Assembly: GCA_023485295.1 (NCBI GenBank) | Contig: JAMCZQ010000005.1 | Span: 1-64,000, forward strand | Reading direction: 5' to 3' | From: Candidatus Marsarchaeota archaeon | GTDB lineage: Archaea > Micrarchaeota > Micrarchaeia > Micrarchaeales > Micrarchaeaceae | DNA length: 64,000 nt | Shown here: piece by piece, positions 16,670 through 25,826 of the stretch | Layout of the letters: each line of letters begins with the position of its first letter | How positions within the stretch are numbered: position 1 is the first letter of the stretch | Translations under genes and position numbers: made by a program | Notes under the pieces: model-generated | Databases searched by the model: none | What the model was told of the DNA's origin: nothing | The model's input: only the letters and a program-made list of their open reading frames with translations

Positions 16670-17989
16670 TTGATACCTGTTTTTGATTATGATCGCTTTT
16701 TGATGGGCTTCTCTCTCGGAGTCCATATAATACTCGCAGTTATAGGGATTGCACTGCCCGTAATAATAGTTGCTGCAGAGGTTATCGGCTTAAAAAGGAA
16801 GGACCAATATTATACCAGGCTGGCAAAAAAGCTCACCATAATGCTGATAATATTCTTTGCAATAGGCACGGCATCCGGCACGCTTGTTGCCCTGGAGCTT
16901 TTGCTCCTTTGGCCGAAGTTTATGGTCCTTGTGAGCAGTGTTGCAATACTTACATTATATATTGAGGTCTTTGCCTTTTTCCTTGAAGCCATATTTCTTG
17001 GCATTTATGCATATTCGTGGAACAAGTTCAAGAACGGCTACATGCATGCACTGACTGGATGCTTTGTTGCATTGGGTGCTGTGCTCTCGGCAGTATTCAT
17101 AACCATGCTTAACGCATTTATGAACACCCCTAAAGGGTTCAACATACAGGAATATATCAAAACTGGGATTATAGCGGATGTACATCCTCTTGCTGCGCTT
17201 GCCACGCCATCAACACTGATAGAGGTGGCACATGTAGTCTCTACGTCATATTTCGCAGGAGGCATGATCTTCGTGCTATATTTCGCATACCGCATGCTAA
17301 GGAGCTCTGGCGATGAGAGGCTACACTACAAGAAGGGCCTTAACGTCGCATTCAGCCTCGTCATAATAGCCACTTTCTTTTCTGTGATAACCGGAATACT
17401 TTCTATATCTGGCTTGTATGCCTTCCAGCCTGAGAAATATGCAGCGCTAGAGCTTGATCTTGTGCCACAGACCCATGCTCCGGAATTGCTCGGCGGATTT
17501 TACTTGAACGGTCGCATAATAGACGCGATAAGCGTGCCAAACCTGCAGAGCATTCTAGCAACAGGCTCCGCAAACGGCGCTGTCCCTGGGCTTTCCGAAT
17601 TTCCAGCAAGCACTTGGCCGCCGCTGATCGTGCATTTTATGTTCGATACCATTGTTGGGCTCGGATTCGGTTTTGGGCTGTTCATTATCATCATACTGCT
17701 TTTGGCTATACTGAAGAAAAAGCCATTTGAGCACAGGATAGTTCTGGTGCTCCTGATCATAGCCGCAGTGGTTGGCATATTTCTGCTAGAGCTAGGATGG
17801 GCTACTGCAGAGATAGGCAGGCAGCCATGGATAATTTATAACGTAATGCTTGTGTCGCAAGCTGCAAATACGTCGCCATCTGTGATACCGATAGCCATAT
17901 TCTTCATAATATTTTACATTGCAGTGCTTCCATTTACTGTCATGGTTATAAAAAGGGTATTTAAAAACAGGCCGATAGCCAATATGTGA
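16670..17989 (+). CDS. cydA: Cytochrome bd-type quinol oxidase subunit I
   Basis: Membrane subunit carrying haems b558, b595 and d; it oxidises quinol and reduces oxygen. It has 439 residues, about nine membrane helices, and a short Q-loop. With the TTG at 16670 (GTGAT three bases before it) the numbering falls on the E. coli scheme: His19 in GVHII, Glu99 and Glu106 in IEVFAFFLE, His188 in VAHVVS. Met324 in VHFMFD is the likely sixth ligand of b558, and GRQPW is at about 383-387. An ATG 57 bases upstream would lie before the predicted transcription start. The cydB-like gene follows after 4 bases. Confidence 0.93.
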   Translation: MIPVFDYDRFLMGFSLGVHIILAVIGIALPVIIVAAEVIGLKRKDQYYTRLAKKLTIMLIIFFAIGTASGTLVALELLLLWPKFMVLVSSVAILTLYIEVFAFFLEAIFLGIYAYSWNKFKNGYMHALTGCFVALGAVLSAVFITMLNAFMNTPKGFNIQEYIKTGIIADVHPLAALATPSTLIEVAHVVSTSYFAGGMIFVLYFAYRMLRSSGDERLHYKKGLNVAFSLVIIATFFSVITGILSISGLYAFQPEKYAALELDLVPQTHAPELLGGFYLNGRIIDAISVPNLQSILATGSANGAVPGLSEFPASTWPPLIVHFMFDTIVGLGFGFGLFIIIILLLAILKKKPFEHRIVLVLLIIAAVVGIFLLELGWATAEIGRQPWIIYNVMLVSQAANTSPSVIPIAIFFIIFYIAVLPFTVMVIKRVFKNRPIANM

Positions 17990-17993
17990 TTCA

Positions 17994-18932
17994 ATGAGCG
18001 TAATGTTTTCCGTGAATTATTTCATATTTTCAATTTTCTTCCTTTTGTTCGGGTTGGAAGCAGGGATCGCGATAACCCTGCTGCTCGAATATGAAAAATA
18101 CAAGGAAAGGCTGAAGCGTTTCATAATGCCGCTGTGGGAGATAACCGGGACATTTGCAGTTTTCTACATAGTGAATTTCGAGGCTACTTTCCCTAAGCTA
18201 CTGCTTCTAGTGGGGAGCATTTTCATTGCACCTGTGCTCGTAGCTGCAATTTTCTTTATACTGAGAAACGCATTTCTGTCCTATAGCGAGTATATGGGGG
18301 AAAACAGGCTTGAGCACCTCTTCCTTCGCATATATTCTGTATCGACGATAATTGTTGCATTTCTTGTGATATCAGTATTAGATTCCGGAATAAGCGGCAT
18401 TGGTATAAGCATGGCAACCTATTCGCTGAGCATGCTCCATGTGCTATTCAATTCATTCAATATACTGATGTTTGTTGGCATAGCACTTATTGCGATTTTT
18501 ATAGCAGCAGTATTCTTTGAAATTATGGAGTACAAATGGCTTTCTTTCCTGGCCCCGATCTTTGGCATCATTGCAATCTTTATTGCGGTGTATTCAAAGC
18601 TGCATTTTGTGTATTCAAATGCTGTAGGATTTGGCTTGCCGTATCTTGTGGCGCTTATCGTGCTTCTTGCAGCTGTGCTAGTGTGCTATTGGAAGCACAT
18701 TGCCATGGCTAAGTATGCTGCGATTGCGTGGTTCCTGCTGGCAGTGAACTTTTTCGGCTTCATGCAGCAGCCTTACCTGTTCGGCGGCGCCATAAGCACC
18801 TCTGAATATCTTGCGGCAGGGCCAGTCGCATTCTATGTAAATATGGTAACTGCAATAGGCGGCGCACTGCTTGTGGCTTCGCTTGGGTATTTTATATATA
18901 TCAGTTATATTAAAAAGAGTCAAACGCCATAA
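17994..18932 (+). CDS. cydB: Cytochrome bd-type quinol oxidase subunit II
   Basis: 312 residues with about eight hydrophobic helices, little soluble sequence, and the N-terminal FGLEAGIAITLLLEY segment that corresponds to the conserved start of CydB. It has no haem ligands in this family; it stabilises subunit I. GTGATTCA precedes the ATG at 17994. It is directly downstream of cydA and followed after 13 bases by a third membrane protein. Sequence conservation is weak, as usual for archaeal CydB, so the call leans on context. Confidence 0.85.
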   Translation: MSVMFSVNYFIFSIFFLLFGLEAGIAITLLLEYEKYKERLKRFIMPLWEITGTFAVFYIVNFEATFPKLLLLVGSIFIAPVLVAAIFFILRNAFLSYSEYMGENRLEHLFLRIYSVSTIIVAFLVISVLDSGISGIGISMATYSLSMLHVLFNSFNILMFVGIALIAIFIAAVFFEIMEYKWLSFLAPIFGIIAIFIAVYSKLHFVYSNAVGFGLPYLVALIVLLAAVLVCYWKHIAMAKYAAIAWFLLAVNFFGFMQQPYLFGGAISTSEYLAAGPVAFYVNMVTAIGGALLVASLGYFIYISYIKKSQTP

Positions 18933-18945
18933 TCAAATGATTTGA

Positions 18946-19617
18946 ATGCATGGAGTTCAGCTCATAGTGCTTGTTTCAACAATTATCATAGCCCTGCTTA
19001 GCGCCATATTGGCGATGTTCCTTTCTTATAATTATGCCGTAGTGCGCAAACGCAGCTATTTGTTCTGGGCCACAGGCATGTGGCTATTCACTTTTGGTGT
19101 TGTGCTTGAAATCGTATTTGCTTTTGGTGTCGAAAACCTTGCCTTAAATGATATTTACCTTTTTGTGGTTGCGGTGCTCGTAGAAGCACTAGCGCTTGGA
19201 TCAGTCTATCTTTACAAAAACGCAAAGATAAAGCTTGCGTATTTCTCGTATTCGATAATAATGGCAATACTGAATGCGGTGGTGCTTGCCTACAGCGATG
19301 TGGGAAACATAATAAGCAATTATGTGGTTTATAGCCCGCTGCCGCTTGGAGTTGTAGTAGCGTCTTCGCTGGCAACGTTCCCTGCTGCGGCAGTGCTTAT
19401 AGCTTCTGCAGCGCTCGGATTCGCGCATGGGCACAGCAGAAAAATGCTAAGCATTATTGCAGGTACGGTTGTGGTAAGCATAGCCGGGACACTTTACATA
19501 GCCGCATATCCAGAATTTCTTTATTATGCAGAATTTATAGGAATAGTATTGCTCTGGCTCGGGTTTTTCGACTTTAATAGCATCGGCATCGGGCGAAAGC
19601 GCAAGGTTAGGAGATGA
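18946..19617 (+). CDS. Seven-helix membrane protein of the cydAB operon
   Basis: 223 residues with seven evenly spaced hydrophobic helices and a basic C-terminal tail (RKRKVRR). It is not CydX or CydH (too long) and shows no lysine in the last helix as a rhodopsin would. Operon position suggests an assembly factor, an extra oxidase subunit or a quinone-related protein. TGATTTGA precedes the ATG at 18946. Family not recognised. Confidence 0.75.
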   Translation: MHGVQLIVLVSTIIIALLSAILAMFLSYNYAVVRKRSYLFWATGMWLFTFGVVLEIVFAFGVENLALNDIYLFVVAVLVEALALGSVYLYKNAKIKLAYFSYSIIMAILNAVVLAYSDVGNIISNYVVYSPLPLGVVVASSLATFPAAAVLIASAALGFAHGHSRKMLSIIAGTVVVSIAGTLYIAAYPEFLYYAEFIGIVLLWLGFFDFNSIGIGRKRKVRR

Positions 19618-19645
19618 ACGCAGCCAAATATGAATCTTGATTTTT

Positions 19646-20551
19646 ATGCCAAACCATATTATCGCAATTCCGAATAGCAGCGGATTGGCTGCATTCATAG
19701 GCAAAAAGGGTTCGGAGAATAGCATAACCTTTTATAACAGGAGTGTTGACGGCAATATCGTTACTGTGCTTGCGCCGACTTCAGTTGCAGACAAGTTCTA
19801 CGCTTTGTCAGAGATACTTACAATATCCGACGCAATAGTGCTGTCAACAGAAAACTTGGAAAAGCTTTTTGGCGAATTGGTCATAGCAGCAAAGCTCCTG
19901 GGTAAAAAGGTTTTACTTACGCCTGAAAATGCCGACTCTGAAATAATCTCCAATGCAAAGCTTGAGAATTCATCAGTATGCGAAAAGGAAGCGCTCCTTG
20001 ACGCGATTCTTGCCCTAAAGCCCAGAGGCGGCGAAAATGGCAGCTGCAGGGTTGATATAGACAAGGCTTTTGATGTGAAAGGCATAGGCGCTGTAGCATT
20101 GGGCTTTGTCATGGACGGCATTATAAATGTGCATGATGAGCTCTGGCACAGCTCCGGGCGAAAGGTATTGGTAAGATCGCTGCAAAGCCAGGATATAGAC
20201 GTGAAATCCGCGGCGCCCGGCACAAGAATAGGCATAGGCCTGAAAAATATCGAATCTGATGTTATTGAAAAGGGCAGCATACTGCATGCAGTGCAGCACG
20301 TGCAGCACAAAAGGCTTAAGATACGCGCAACGCTTACTGAAATAAACAAGGAGCATATAGAAACCGGGAAGTTTTACGGCTTTGGCTCGAACTTTTCATA
20401 TGCGATGGCAAAGATTGAGGAGGTGAATGGCGACACTATAACGCTTGCACTAGAAAAACCGCTGTCTATTTTTGTGGGTGATGGCTGCTTGCTCGTCAGA
20501 GAAGCATTGCCAAGAATATTCGCTGCTGGCAAAGTCACCGAACTGCTTTAG
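19646..20551 (+). CDS. SelB/EF-Tu-like protein without a functional G domain
   Basis: 301 residues. Residues from about 140 match translation-GTPase domain 2: FDVKGIGAVALGFVMDG, then a loop and DIDVKSAAPGTRIGIGLKNI, followed by a domain-3-like barrel. The N-terminal 120 residues keep a Rossmann-like pattern but lack the P-loop GxxxxGKS and the NKxD motif, so GTP binding is unlikely. Archaea have SelB-related pseudo-GTPases of this layout. A role in translation is inference. The ATG at 19646 is preferred over a TTG three codons upstream. It follows the cyd operon by 28 bases. Confidence 0.75.
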   Translation: MPNHIIAIPNSSGLAAFIGKKGSENSITFYNRSVDGNIVTVLAPTSVADKFYALSEILTISDAIVLSTENLEKLFGELVIAAKLLGKKVLLTPENADSEIISNAKLENSSVCEKEALLDAILALKPRGGENGSCRVDIDKAFDVKGIGAVALGFVMDGIINVHDELWHSSGRKVLVRSLQSQDIDVKSAAPGTRIGIGLKNIESDVIEKGSILHAVQHVQHKRLKIRATLTEINKEHIETGKFYGFGSNFSYAMAKIEEVNGDTITLALEKPLSIFVGDGCLLVREALPRIFAAGKVTELL

Positions 20552-20588
20552 ACAATCTTTATAGATTTTTCAAGCCATTAGCAGTAAA

Positions 20589-21767
20589 ATGGACAACGTA
20601 ATAAAAAGGCTTGCTGAAAACAATTTTGTGCTTCCTAACTTCAAAAAAAGCAACTTCCAGATAATGGATGATATTGCAAACGGCAGGACTTCAAAGCTTA
20701 TTGGTGACAAGCGCAATAAGATACTGATGCTTGTTGACGGATTTGGCCTTAACATGCTTGACAGGCTACAGTCGAAAAACAAGGGTGCAAAGGACACTAT
20801 TGCAAAGGCATCGTTGGACAGCATCACTACTTTATTCCCGTCAGCAACGCTGTGCGTGCTAAGCTCGTTATTCAGTGGCATGCTGCCTTCGGAGCACGGA
20901 GTGATAGGGGATATACTGACTGTAAAAGGATTTGGGCTGGTAAATATAATGAATTTGTCCAGGTTATTCGAGGACAAAGACAATAAGATAGAGGGCTTGG
21001 GCAACGACATGATTTACCCTAAAAATTACAACATTCAGAGACTCAAAGCTTCAAACGCAATAGGAATATTTCCAGAAAGCATAAAGAAGTTCTCAAGCGG
21101 CAAGCAGATCCTAAACGATTTGCCAAGCATCGAATACCAGAACATTGAAAATCTGCAGGCAGTAATGGAAAAAGTTGTCAAAAGCGGCAAGTATGGCAAC
21201 ATACTTGTGTATTATGGACATCTTGATTATACCGAGCACATGCATGGCTTTTTGTCCGAAGAGAGCATTGTCGAAGCATCCAAGGTTGTAAAGCTCCTGG
21301 AGGGGCTTCGAACTACAGTGCAGAATAGCGATTATAACTTGGTGGTAACTGCAGACCATGGACACATTGTTGTAAAAGACCAGGAGTTCAAGGCATTTGG
21401 CAGCACCAGCAAACTGGCAAGGCAACTTGAGCTTCCGCCGTGGGGCAACCCCAGGACCCTATTTCTTAAATCAAAGGATGGCAAAGATGAGAGCTTGGAA
21501 AGGGCCTTTGAAGAGGAGTTTGGCGAATATGGGGAAATCTTCCGGTCTGAAGACATGCTCAAGGCTGGGATATTCGGGCCTGTTAAACCCACAATGGACA
21601 AAATGGAGAATTTTGGCTCGCACGTAGTGGTGAGCAAAGGCAGCTACTCAATAAATTATACCTCTGGAGGCTTGTATGAACCGTGGTTTGACAGGTTTAA
21701 GGGCCAGGTAGGTACGCATGGCGGAATGACAGCCGAGGAGATGCAGGTTCCATTGATAGTATTTTAG
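20589..21767 (+). CDS. Alkaline phosphatase superfamily phosphodiesterase (type I, NPP-like)
   Basis: 392 residues. Metal-site residues fit the nucleotide pyrophosphatase/phosphodiesterase family (PF01663): Asp50 in MLVDGFG, nucleophile Thr80 or Thr81 in SITTLFPSAT, Asp and His in GHLDYTEHMHG, the TADHGH pair and the final His in GTHGG. No signal peptide or membrane anchor is visible, so unlike most relatives it is probably cytoplasmic. Substrates of the family include nucleotides and phosphate diesters; phosphonate or 2,3-bisphosphoglycerate relatives are alternatives. TATA-like TTTATAGATTTTT stands about 20 bases before the ATG. Confidence 0.85.
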   Translation: MDNVIKRLAENNFVLPNFKKSNFQIMDDIANGRTSKLIGDKRNKILMLVDGFGLNMLDRLQSKNKGAKDTIAKASLDSITTLFPSATLCVLSSLFSGMLPSEHGVIGDILTVKGFGLVNIMNLSRLFEDKDNKIEGLGNDMIYPKNYNIQRLKASNAIGIFPESIKKFSSGKQILNDLPSIEYQNIENLQAVMEKVVKSGKYGNILVYYGHLDYTEHMHGFLSEESIVEASKVVKLLEGLRTTVQNSDYNLVVTADHGHIVVKDQEFKAFGSTSKLARQLELPPWGNPRTLFLKSKDGKDESLERAFEEEFGEYGEIFRSEDMLKAGIFGPVKPTMDKMENFGSHVVVSKGSYSINYTSGGLYEPWFDRFKGQVGTHGGMTAEEMQVPLIVF

Positions 21768-21797
21768 CTGCAGGAAAGCAGCTTATAAAGCTGAAAA

Positions 21798-21869
21798 TGG
21801 GCCCGTGGAGAATCGAACTCCATGTCTTCTCCGTGTCAGGGAGACGTCTTACCAATCGACTACGGGCCC
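21798..21869 (-). tRNA. tRNA-Val (anticodon GAC)
   Basis: 72 bases on the minus strand: acceptor GGGCCCG/CGGGCCC, anticodon stem TCTCC/GGAGA with loop CTGACAC (anticodon GAC), T-arm TGGAG/CTCCA with loop TTCGATT, discriminator A, no intron and no encoded CCA. RNase Z, the enzyme that trims tRNA 3' ends, is the neighbouring gene. Confidence 0.95.
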
Positions 21870-21901
21870 CTCAGATATTTCCGTTGAAAATATTATAAAC
21901 C

Positions 21902-22795
21902 TTATTTTATGACTAGTTTCATGCCATCTTCCGCAGCGTAGGTTTCCTTAAATATCGCCCTTGCATCTTTTAACAGTTCTTTGGTATTCTTATAGCGCGT
22001 GCTGAAATGCGTTAGCACAAGCTTTTTTACTCCTGCGGCTTTTGCAACGCGGGCTGCTTCGGCGCTGGTGGAGTGCTTTCTGTCTTTGGCCATAGCTGCG
22101 AGCGCGGCAGAATATGTTGCTTCGTGCACAAGTATGTCGGCAGCTTTTGCAGCTGCAATGGCGCTTTTGCACGGCCTCGTATCAGCAGCATACACGAATT
22201 TTGGGCCCCTTTTTATCATTGACACTTCGGAAAGCTTTATGTTCCTGCCCTTAAGATTTATTTGCTTATCCTTCTGCAGCGTCTGGAACATTGTGCCCTT
22301 TATGCCCAGCCTCTTGCACTTTTCCTTGTCAAAGTGCAGGCGGTCCGATTCGGCGAATACGTAGCCATAGCATTCTACTGAATGGTTTAGCCTGAATGCA
22401 CGCACCTCAAAATCCTTTCCCTTCAGTATTCGGCCAGAAACGACAGGCACCAGTTTGACCTCGAAAGATATGATTGCGCTGTCAAATTTAAGGAGACTTT
22501 CTACGCTATTCTTTGAGTTTTTCGGGTAATAGACCCTTATCTCGTCAAGCCTTTTGTATAACGACATGGTCCTTAAGAGACCGGCCAAGCCTAGGATGTG
22601 GTCTGCATGCGCATGTGTTATGAATACGTCTGTTACATGCATCAGGTTTACTCCGTATTCCTGCATTTGCCTTTGCGTGCCTTCCCCGCAATCAAACAGG
22701 AAAACATTGCCTTCATGCTCAAGCGCTATTGCTGAAAGCCCGCGCTCTTTGGTGGGCGCAGACCCTGAAGTACCCAATACTGTTATTTCAAGCAC
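21902..22795 (-). CDS. rnz: Ribonuclease Z
   Basis: Removes the 3' trailer from pre-tRNAs, which matters here because the tRNA genes do not encode CCA. It has 297 residues. Zinc ligands are His61, His63, Asp65 and His66 in THAHADH, the His in RLNHSVEC, Asp in YAADTRP and the final HFSTRY. The N-terminus LGTSGSAPTKERG is typical. The start is the GTG at 22795. An AT-rich stretch at 22808-22820 suggests a leaderless or near-leaderless transcript. Confidence 0.95.
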   Translation of the reverse strand: MLEITVLGTSGSAPTKERGLSAIALEHEGNVFLFDCGEGTQRQMQEYGVNLMHVTDVFITHAHADHILGLAGLLRTMSLYKRLDEIRVYYPKNSKNSVESLLKFDSAIISFEVKLVPVVSGRILKGKDFEVRAFRLNHSVECYGYVFAESDRLHFDKEKCKRLGIKGTMFQTLQKDKQINLKGRNIKLSEVSMIKRGPKFVYAADTRPCKSAIAAAKAADILVHEATYSAALAAMAKDRKHSTSAEAARVAKAAGVKKLVLTHFSTRYKNTKELLKDARAIFKETYAAEDGMKLVIK

Positions 22796-22830
22796 AGACT
22801 CAGTCCGAATTAAATATTAACGCGACAGCA

Positions 22831-23955
22831 TTATATCTCTATGCTTATGCTCTTTTCCTTGAGGTCAACCTTGCTTATCTTTATACTAGGAAACATCTCC
22901 TGCAACTCTTCTTTTGTAAATCTTTTCATTTCGGAAGCCTTGCGCACCAGCTGGTTTATGAGCTGCATGTTGTTGAATATCGCCTCTGCAATCCTTTTAT
23001 GGGCTCCCATGTCTGCCTCGGCCTTTTCTATTATCTCCTGCTGCTTTCTTATGCTTGCCTTTAGCTCAAGGCTTTTCCTGCTTTCCTGCACTCTTGCTGG
23101 CCCAGCGGCAGCTGAATAAAACGCGTTGAGCATTGCGGATACCGTGTCAAAGTCGTTCCTTTCAAGCAATTCGTATTTCTTGATGTCGCATATTGCGTAG
23201 TCTGCTGCTTTGCCGGCATCTGCATAGATCCTGGGCTTGGGCGATTCCATGAAATGCGTGAGTGCGTTGAGCCTTTCCGCAATCTTATGAAGCTGTTCCT
23301 TCTGCATCTCGCCTGCCTTTTGCCCTGTGGCATATTTGCATTCCATGATGCTGTTTTCCGCATAAAGGCTTCCGATATTTAGGCTGGACCCTAAAAGCTT
23401 TGCAATGCCAGTGCCCGGGCTTGACCCAGCAAGGGCCTCGAGTTTGCTTTCAAGCCTTTTTATGTCATAGATGTCTTCGATTGTTATCGGCTTGTTTTTT
23501 GGCGGGGCGTATTGCTGGCCGTGCGCTATGTTTCTGTCGGAATATTCCCGCCTTTCGTAGGCAAGCAGTATGTTCATCTTATCATCGGCAAGTATCACAT
23601 TGCCGTTGTTGAACATCTCTATTATCAGATTTGCCTTTACAGGGCCTTTGTGCATCTCTATGCTGACTATCCTGTCGTAGTTGTAGAGCTTTATCGCGTC
23701 TATCTGCGAGTTCATTATGCGCTTTCGCAGAGCAACGGCAAAATTTGTTGGAGACTCAACAAGCTCTATCTGGTCTGTAATACCGAGCACTTTTCCAGGT
23801 ATTATTAATATGTTGGCCTGGTCAGCGCCCGATTTGCCAAGCCTGATCCTGAACCTCATGCCCGGAAGCTCGTATACCTTCTCTATGTAATATGATGAAA
23901 ATTTTTCAAGTTCATGCACTGCTGCATACAGCTCTATCGTTGATATTTCGCGCAT
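22831..23955 (-). CDS. NFACT/Rqc2-like protein truncated before the NFACT-R domain
   Basis: Rqc2/NEMF proteins bind the large ribosomal subunit with a peptidyl-tRNA and act in ribosome-associated quality control. This protein has the NFACT-N domain (1-175, with GMRFRIRLG and NILLAYERREYSDRN), the helix-hairpin region and the coiled coil (280-360). It stops at residue 374, just where the NFACT-R (DUF814) domain normally begins; archaeal members are usually near 600-700 residues. The stop is clean and rnz follows, so the second half is not adjacent. It may be encoded elsewhere as a separate gene. It starts at the ATG at 23955, just after the GGGP synthase gene. Confidence 0.85.
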   Translation of the reverse strand: MREISTIELYAAVHELEKFSSYYIEKVYELPGMRFRIRLGKSGADQANILIIPGKVLGITDQIELVESPTNFAVALRKRIMNSQIDAIKLYNYDRIVSIEMHKGPVKANLIIEMFNNGNVILADDKMNILLAYERREYSDRNIAHGQQYAPPKNKPITIEDIYDIKRLESKLEALAGSSPGTGIAKLLGSSLNIGSLYAENSIMECKYATGQKAGEMQKEQLHKIAERLNALTHFMESPKPRIYADAGKAADYAICDIKKYELLERNDFDTVSAMLNAFYSAAAGPARVQESRKSLELKASIRKQQEIIEKAEADMGAHKRIAEAIFNNMQLINQLVRKASEMKRFTKEELQEMFPSIKISKVDLKEKSISIEI

Positions 23956-23965
23956 TCATATCGCG

Positions 23966-24763
23966 TTATTTCTTTTTGAGCTTCAGCCTTCCCTGCTCCT
24001 TTGCCACAGAGGAAAAAAGCTTTGCCCTCTTATATGCGTCTTCGGCGTTTTCAAAGGCTGTGCCTATCTGCGCCGCATCTGCGCCGCTCGCGTATACTGC
24101 CTTCAGCTGGGTAGAATTCGTTATGCCTCCTGCTACCACATATGGCACGCTTATGGATTTGCTGACCTCGCGTATTATCTCCTTGGGCACAGGCCCGGAA
24201 TGCTGCAGCCTAGGATTCGAGCCGGTATCTGTTATTATGATGCGGTTGCCAAGATATTCCCCTGCAAGGGCCAGCGATGACGCGATCTTCGGCTTTTCCC
24301 TTGGCACCATGTTCACATCGCCGACCCAGCCGACAGTGCCGCCCGGAGAGACCACTATATAGCCGACTGGCAATGGCTCTACCGAAAGCTGCTTTATTAT
24401 TGGCGCAGAGAGCATTTGCGCCTGCGTTATCCAGTATGGGTTCCTTGCATTCAGCAGCGACATGAAGTAAATCGCGTTTGCGTATCTTGTTATAGTGGCG
24501 ATATTGCCAGGAAACAGGACCAGCGGAACGCTTATCGACTCCATTGTGGACTTTGCCACATAGTCAAGAAGTTCACCCTGCGCGCCGATGCTGCCCCCTA
24601 TTATAACTATGTCGGCGCCAGCCTCAGCTACTGCCTTCGCAGTCTTGACGGCCATGTCTGGGGTCTTGTAGTCCACAGGGTCAATCACTGAAAAGAGCAT
24701 AGCACCTTTTGTGCTTATCGTCTCTTTTATGTATTCTTCAACCTTCCCATTTTTGTATGCCAT
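23966..24763 (-). CDS. Geranylgeranylglyceryl phosphate synthase
   Basis: Makes the first ether bond of archaeal membrane lipids from glycerol-1-phosphate and geranylgeranyl diphosphate. It has 265 residues with a TIM barrel: AGADIVIIGGSIGA, PLVLFPGN, YIVVSPGGTVGWVGDV, a YLGNRIIITDTGSN stretch and the phosphate-binding VAGGITN. I chose the ATG at 24763 behind AAGGTAT; a TTG eight codons upstream is less likely. It lies in a run of minus-strand genes after an SDR. Confident marker of an archaeal genome. Confidence 0.95.
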   Translation of the reverse strand: MAYKNGKVEEYIKETISTKGAMLFSVIDPVDYKTPDMAVKTAKAVAEAGADIVIIGGSIGAQGELLDYVAKSTMESISVPLVLFPGNIATITRYANAIYFMSLLNARNPYWITQAQMLSAPIIKQLSVEPLPVGYIVVSPGGTVGWVGDVNMVPREKPKIASSLALAGEYLGNRIIITDTGSNPRLQHSGPVPKEIIREVSKSISVPYVVAGGITNSTQLKAVYASGADAAQIGTAFENAEDAYKRAKLFSSVAKEQGRLKLKKK

Positions 24764-24803
24764 GCATATACCTTTGATATTTGTCAAAATAAAAATCAGC
24801 GCA

Positions 24804-25826
24804 TCACTCTGCCTTCTTAGACAGCAGGTACAAGTCTATGAGCATCTTGCCCTCGCTTGCCATGCTCTTGGACGGGTTAAAGCCCAGCTCCTTTTGGGCC
24901 TTCGCTATGGAAACGCGCCTGTTGCTGGAAAGGAACTCCAGCTCGTCATAATTTATGTTGGCTATCTTGCTGGTGAGCTTCGCTAGTATGTGAGGAATGC
25001 TCCTTTTCGGCGGATTGACCTTGAGCTGCTTTGCGGCAAACTCAAAAAGCTCTTTTATGGTGTATGCTTTGCCGTCTGTTATGTTGTATGTCTTGTTGAA
25101 GCTGACAGGATTCGATGCGCACATGAGCATTGCATTTACCGCATCTGCCTGATGTATAAGGGTTATGTGGTTGGTTCCGCCGCGTATGTATATTGCCTTT
25201 TCCTCCTCTATCAGCTTGAATATCTTGAAGAAAGATGCATTGTAATTCTCCCCATAAAACGTGCCGAACCTCAGTATCGTGTATTTTATAGAGGGATTGG
25301 CATCGGCAAATGATTTTATCACCTGCTCGGCCATTAGCTTGCTCTCTGCATACGGGCTTGCAGGGCTTGTCTTCGAAGATTCGGTTAACTGCTCTTCGCC
25401 CCTGCTCTGGCCGTATACCGACATGCTGCTCGCATATATTATGTGGAGCTGCTTCCTGGAGCCTTTGTTGGCACTTTCGTATGCATTAAGCAGGTTTTCG
25501 GTGCCCACTACGTTAGTGTTTATTAGCTCGTCGTAAGTGTTCTTGTAGTTGTAAACGGCGCTTGCAATGTGGAATATGTTGTCGACGCCGGCACATGCCT
25601 CTGCGAGCGTTTTCAAATCGTTTTCGTTATTTCCGGTAAGGTCGGCTGCGTAGACTTTCACCTTTGGTGGTAGGGCCTTCCATTCGCTAGATTTTGAGGG
25701 GTGGGTGCGTATAAGTGCACGAACCTCGTGCCCCATCTTTACAAGCTCCTCTATCAGAGCACGGCCTATGCCCGATGTAGAACCTGTTACAAGATCTATA
25801 GTTGCTGATGTACTGTTAGCTGGCAT
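24804..25826 (-). CDS. NAD-dependent epimerase/dehydratase (extended SDR)
   Basis: 340 residues. The Rossmann start has VTGSTSGIGRALIEEL, then ADLTG, the catalytic Tyr and Lys in PYAESKLMAE, and a Ser in YASSMSVYG. The C-terminal half has the pattern of sugar-nucleotide epimerases and 3-beta-hydroxysteroid dehydrogenase-like enzymes. The substrate is unknown. The ATG at 25826 is behind AAGGTG; it overlaps the end of the proline-dehydrogenase-like gene by 11 bases, so the two are coupled. Confidence 0.88.
   Translation of the reverse strand: MPANSTSATIDLVTGSTSGIGRALIEELVKMGHEVRALIRTHPSKSSEWKALPPKVKVYAADLTGNNENDLKTLAEACAGVDNIFHIASAVYNYKNTYDELINTNVVGTENLLNAYESANKGSRKQLHIIYASSMSVYGQSRGEEQLTESSKTSPASPYAESKLMAEQVIKSFADANPSIKYTILRFGTFYGENYNASFFKIFKLIEEEKAIYIRGGTNHITLIHQADAVNAMLMCASNPVSFNKTYNITDGKAYTIKELFEFAAKQLKVNPPKRSIPHILAKLTSKIANINYDELEFLSSNRRVSIAKAQKELGFNPSKSMASEGKMLIDLYLLSKKAE

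Noticed and set aside
18946..19617. Bacteriorhodopsin-like protein
   Set aside because: Seven helices are present, but there is no retinal-binding lysine in the last helix and context points to the cytochrome bd operon.
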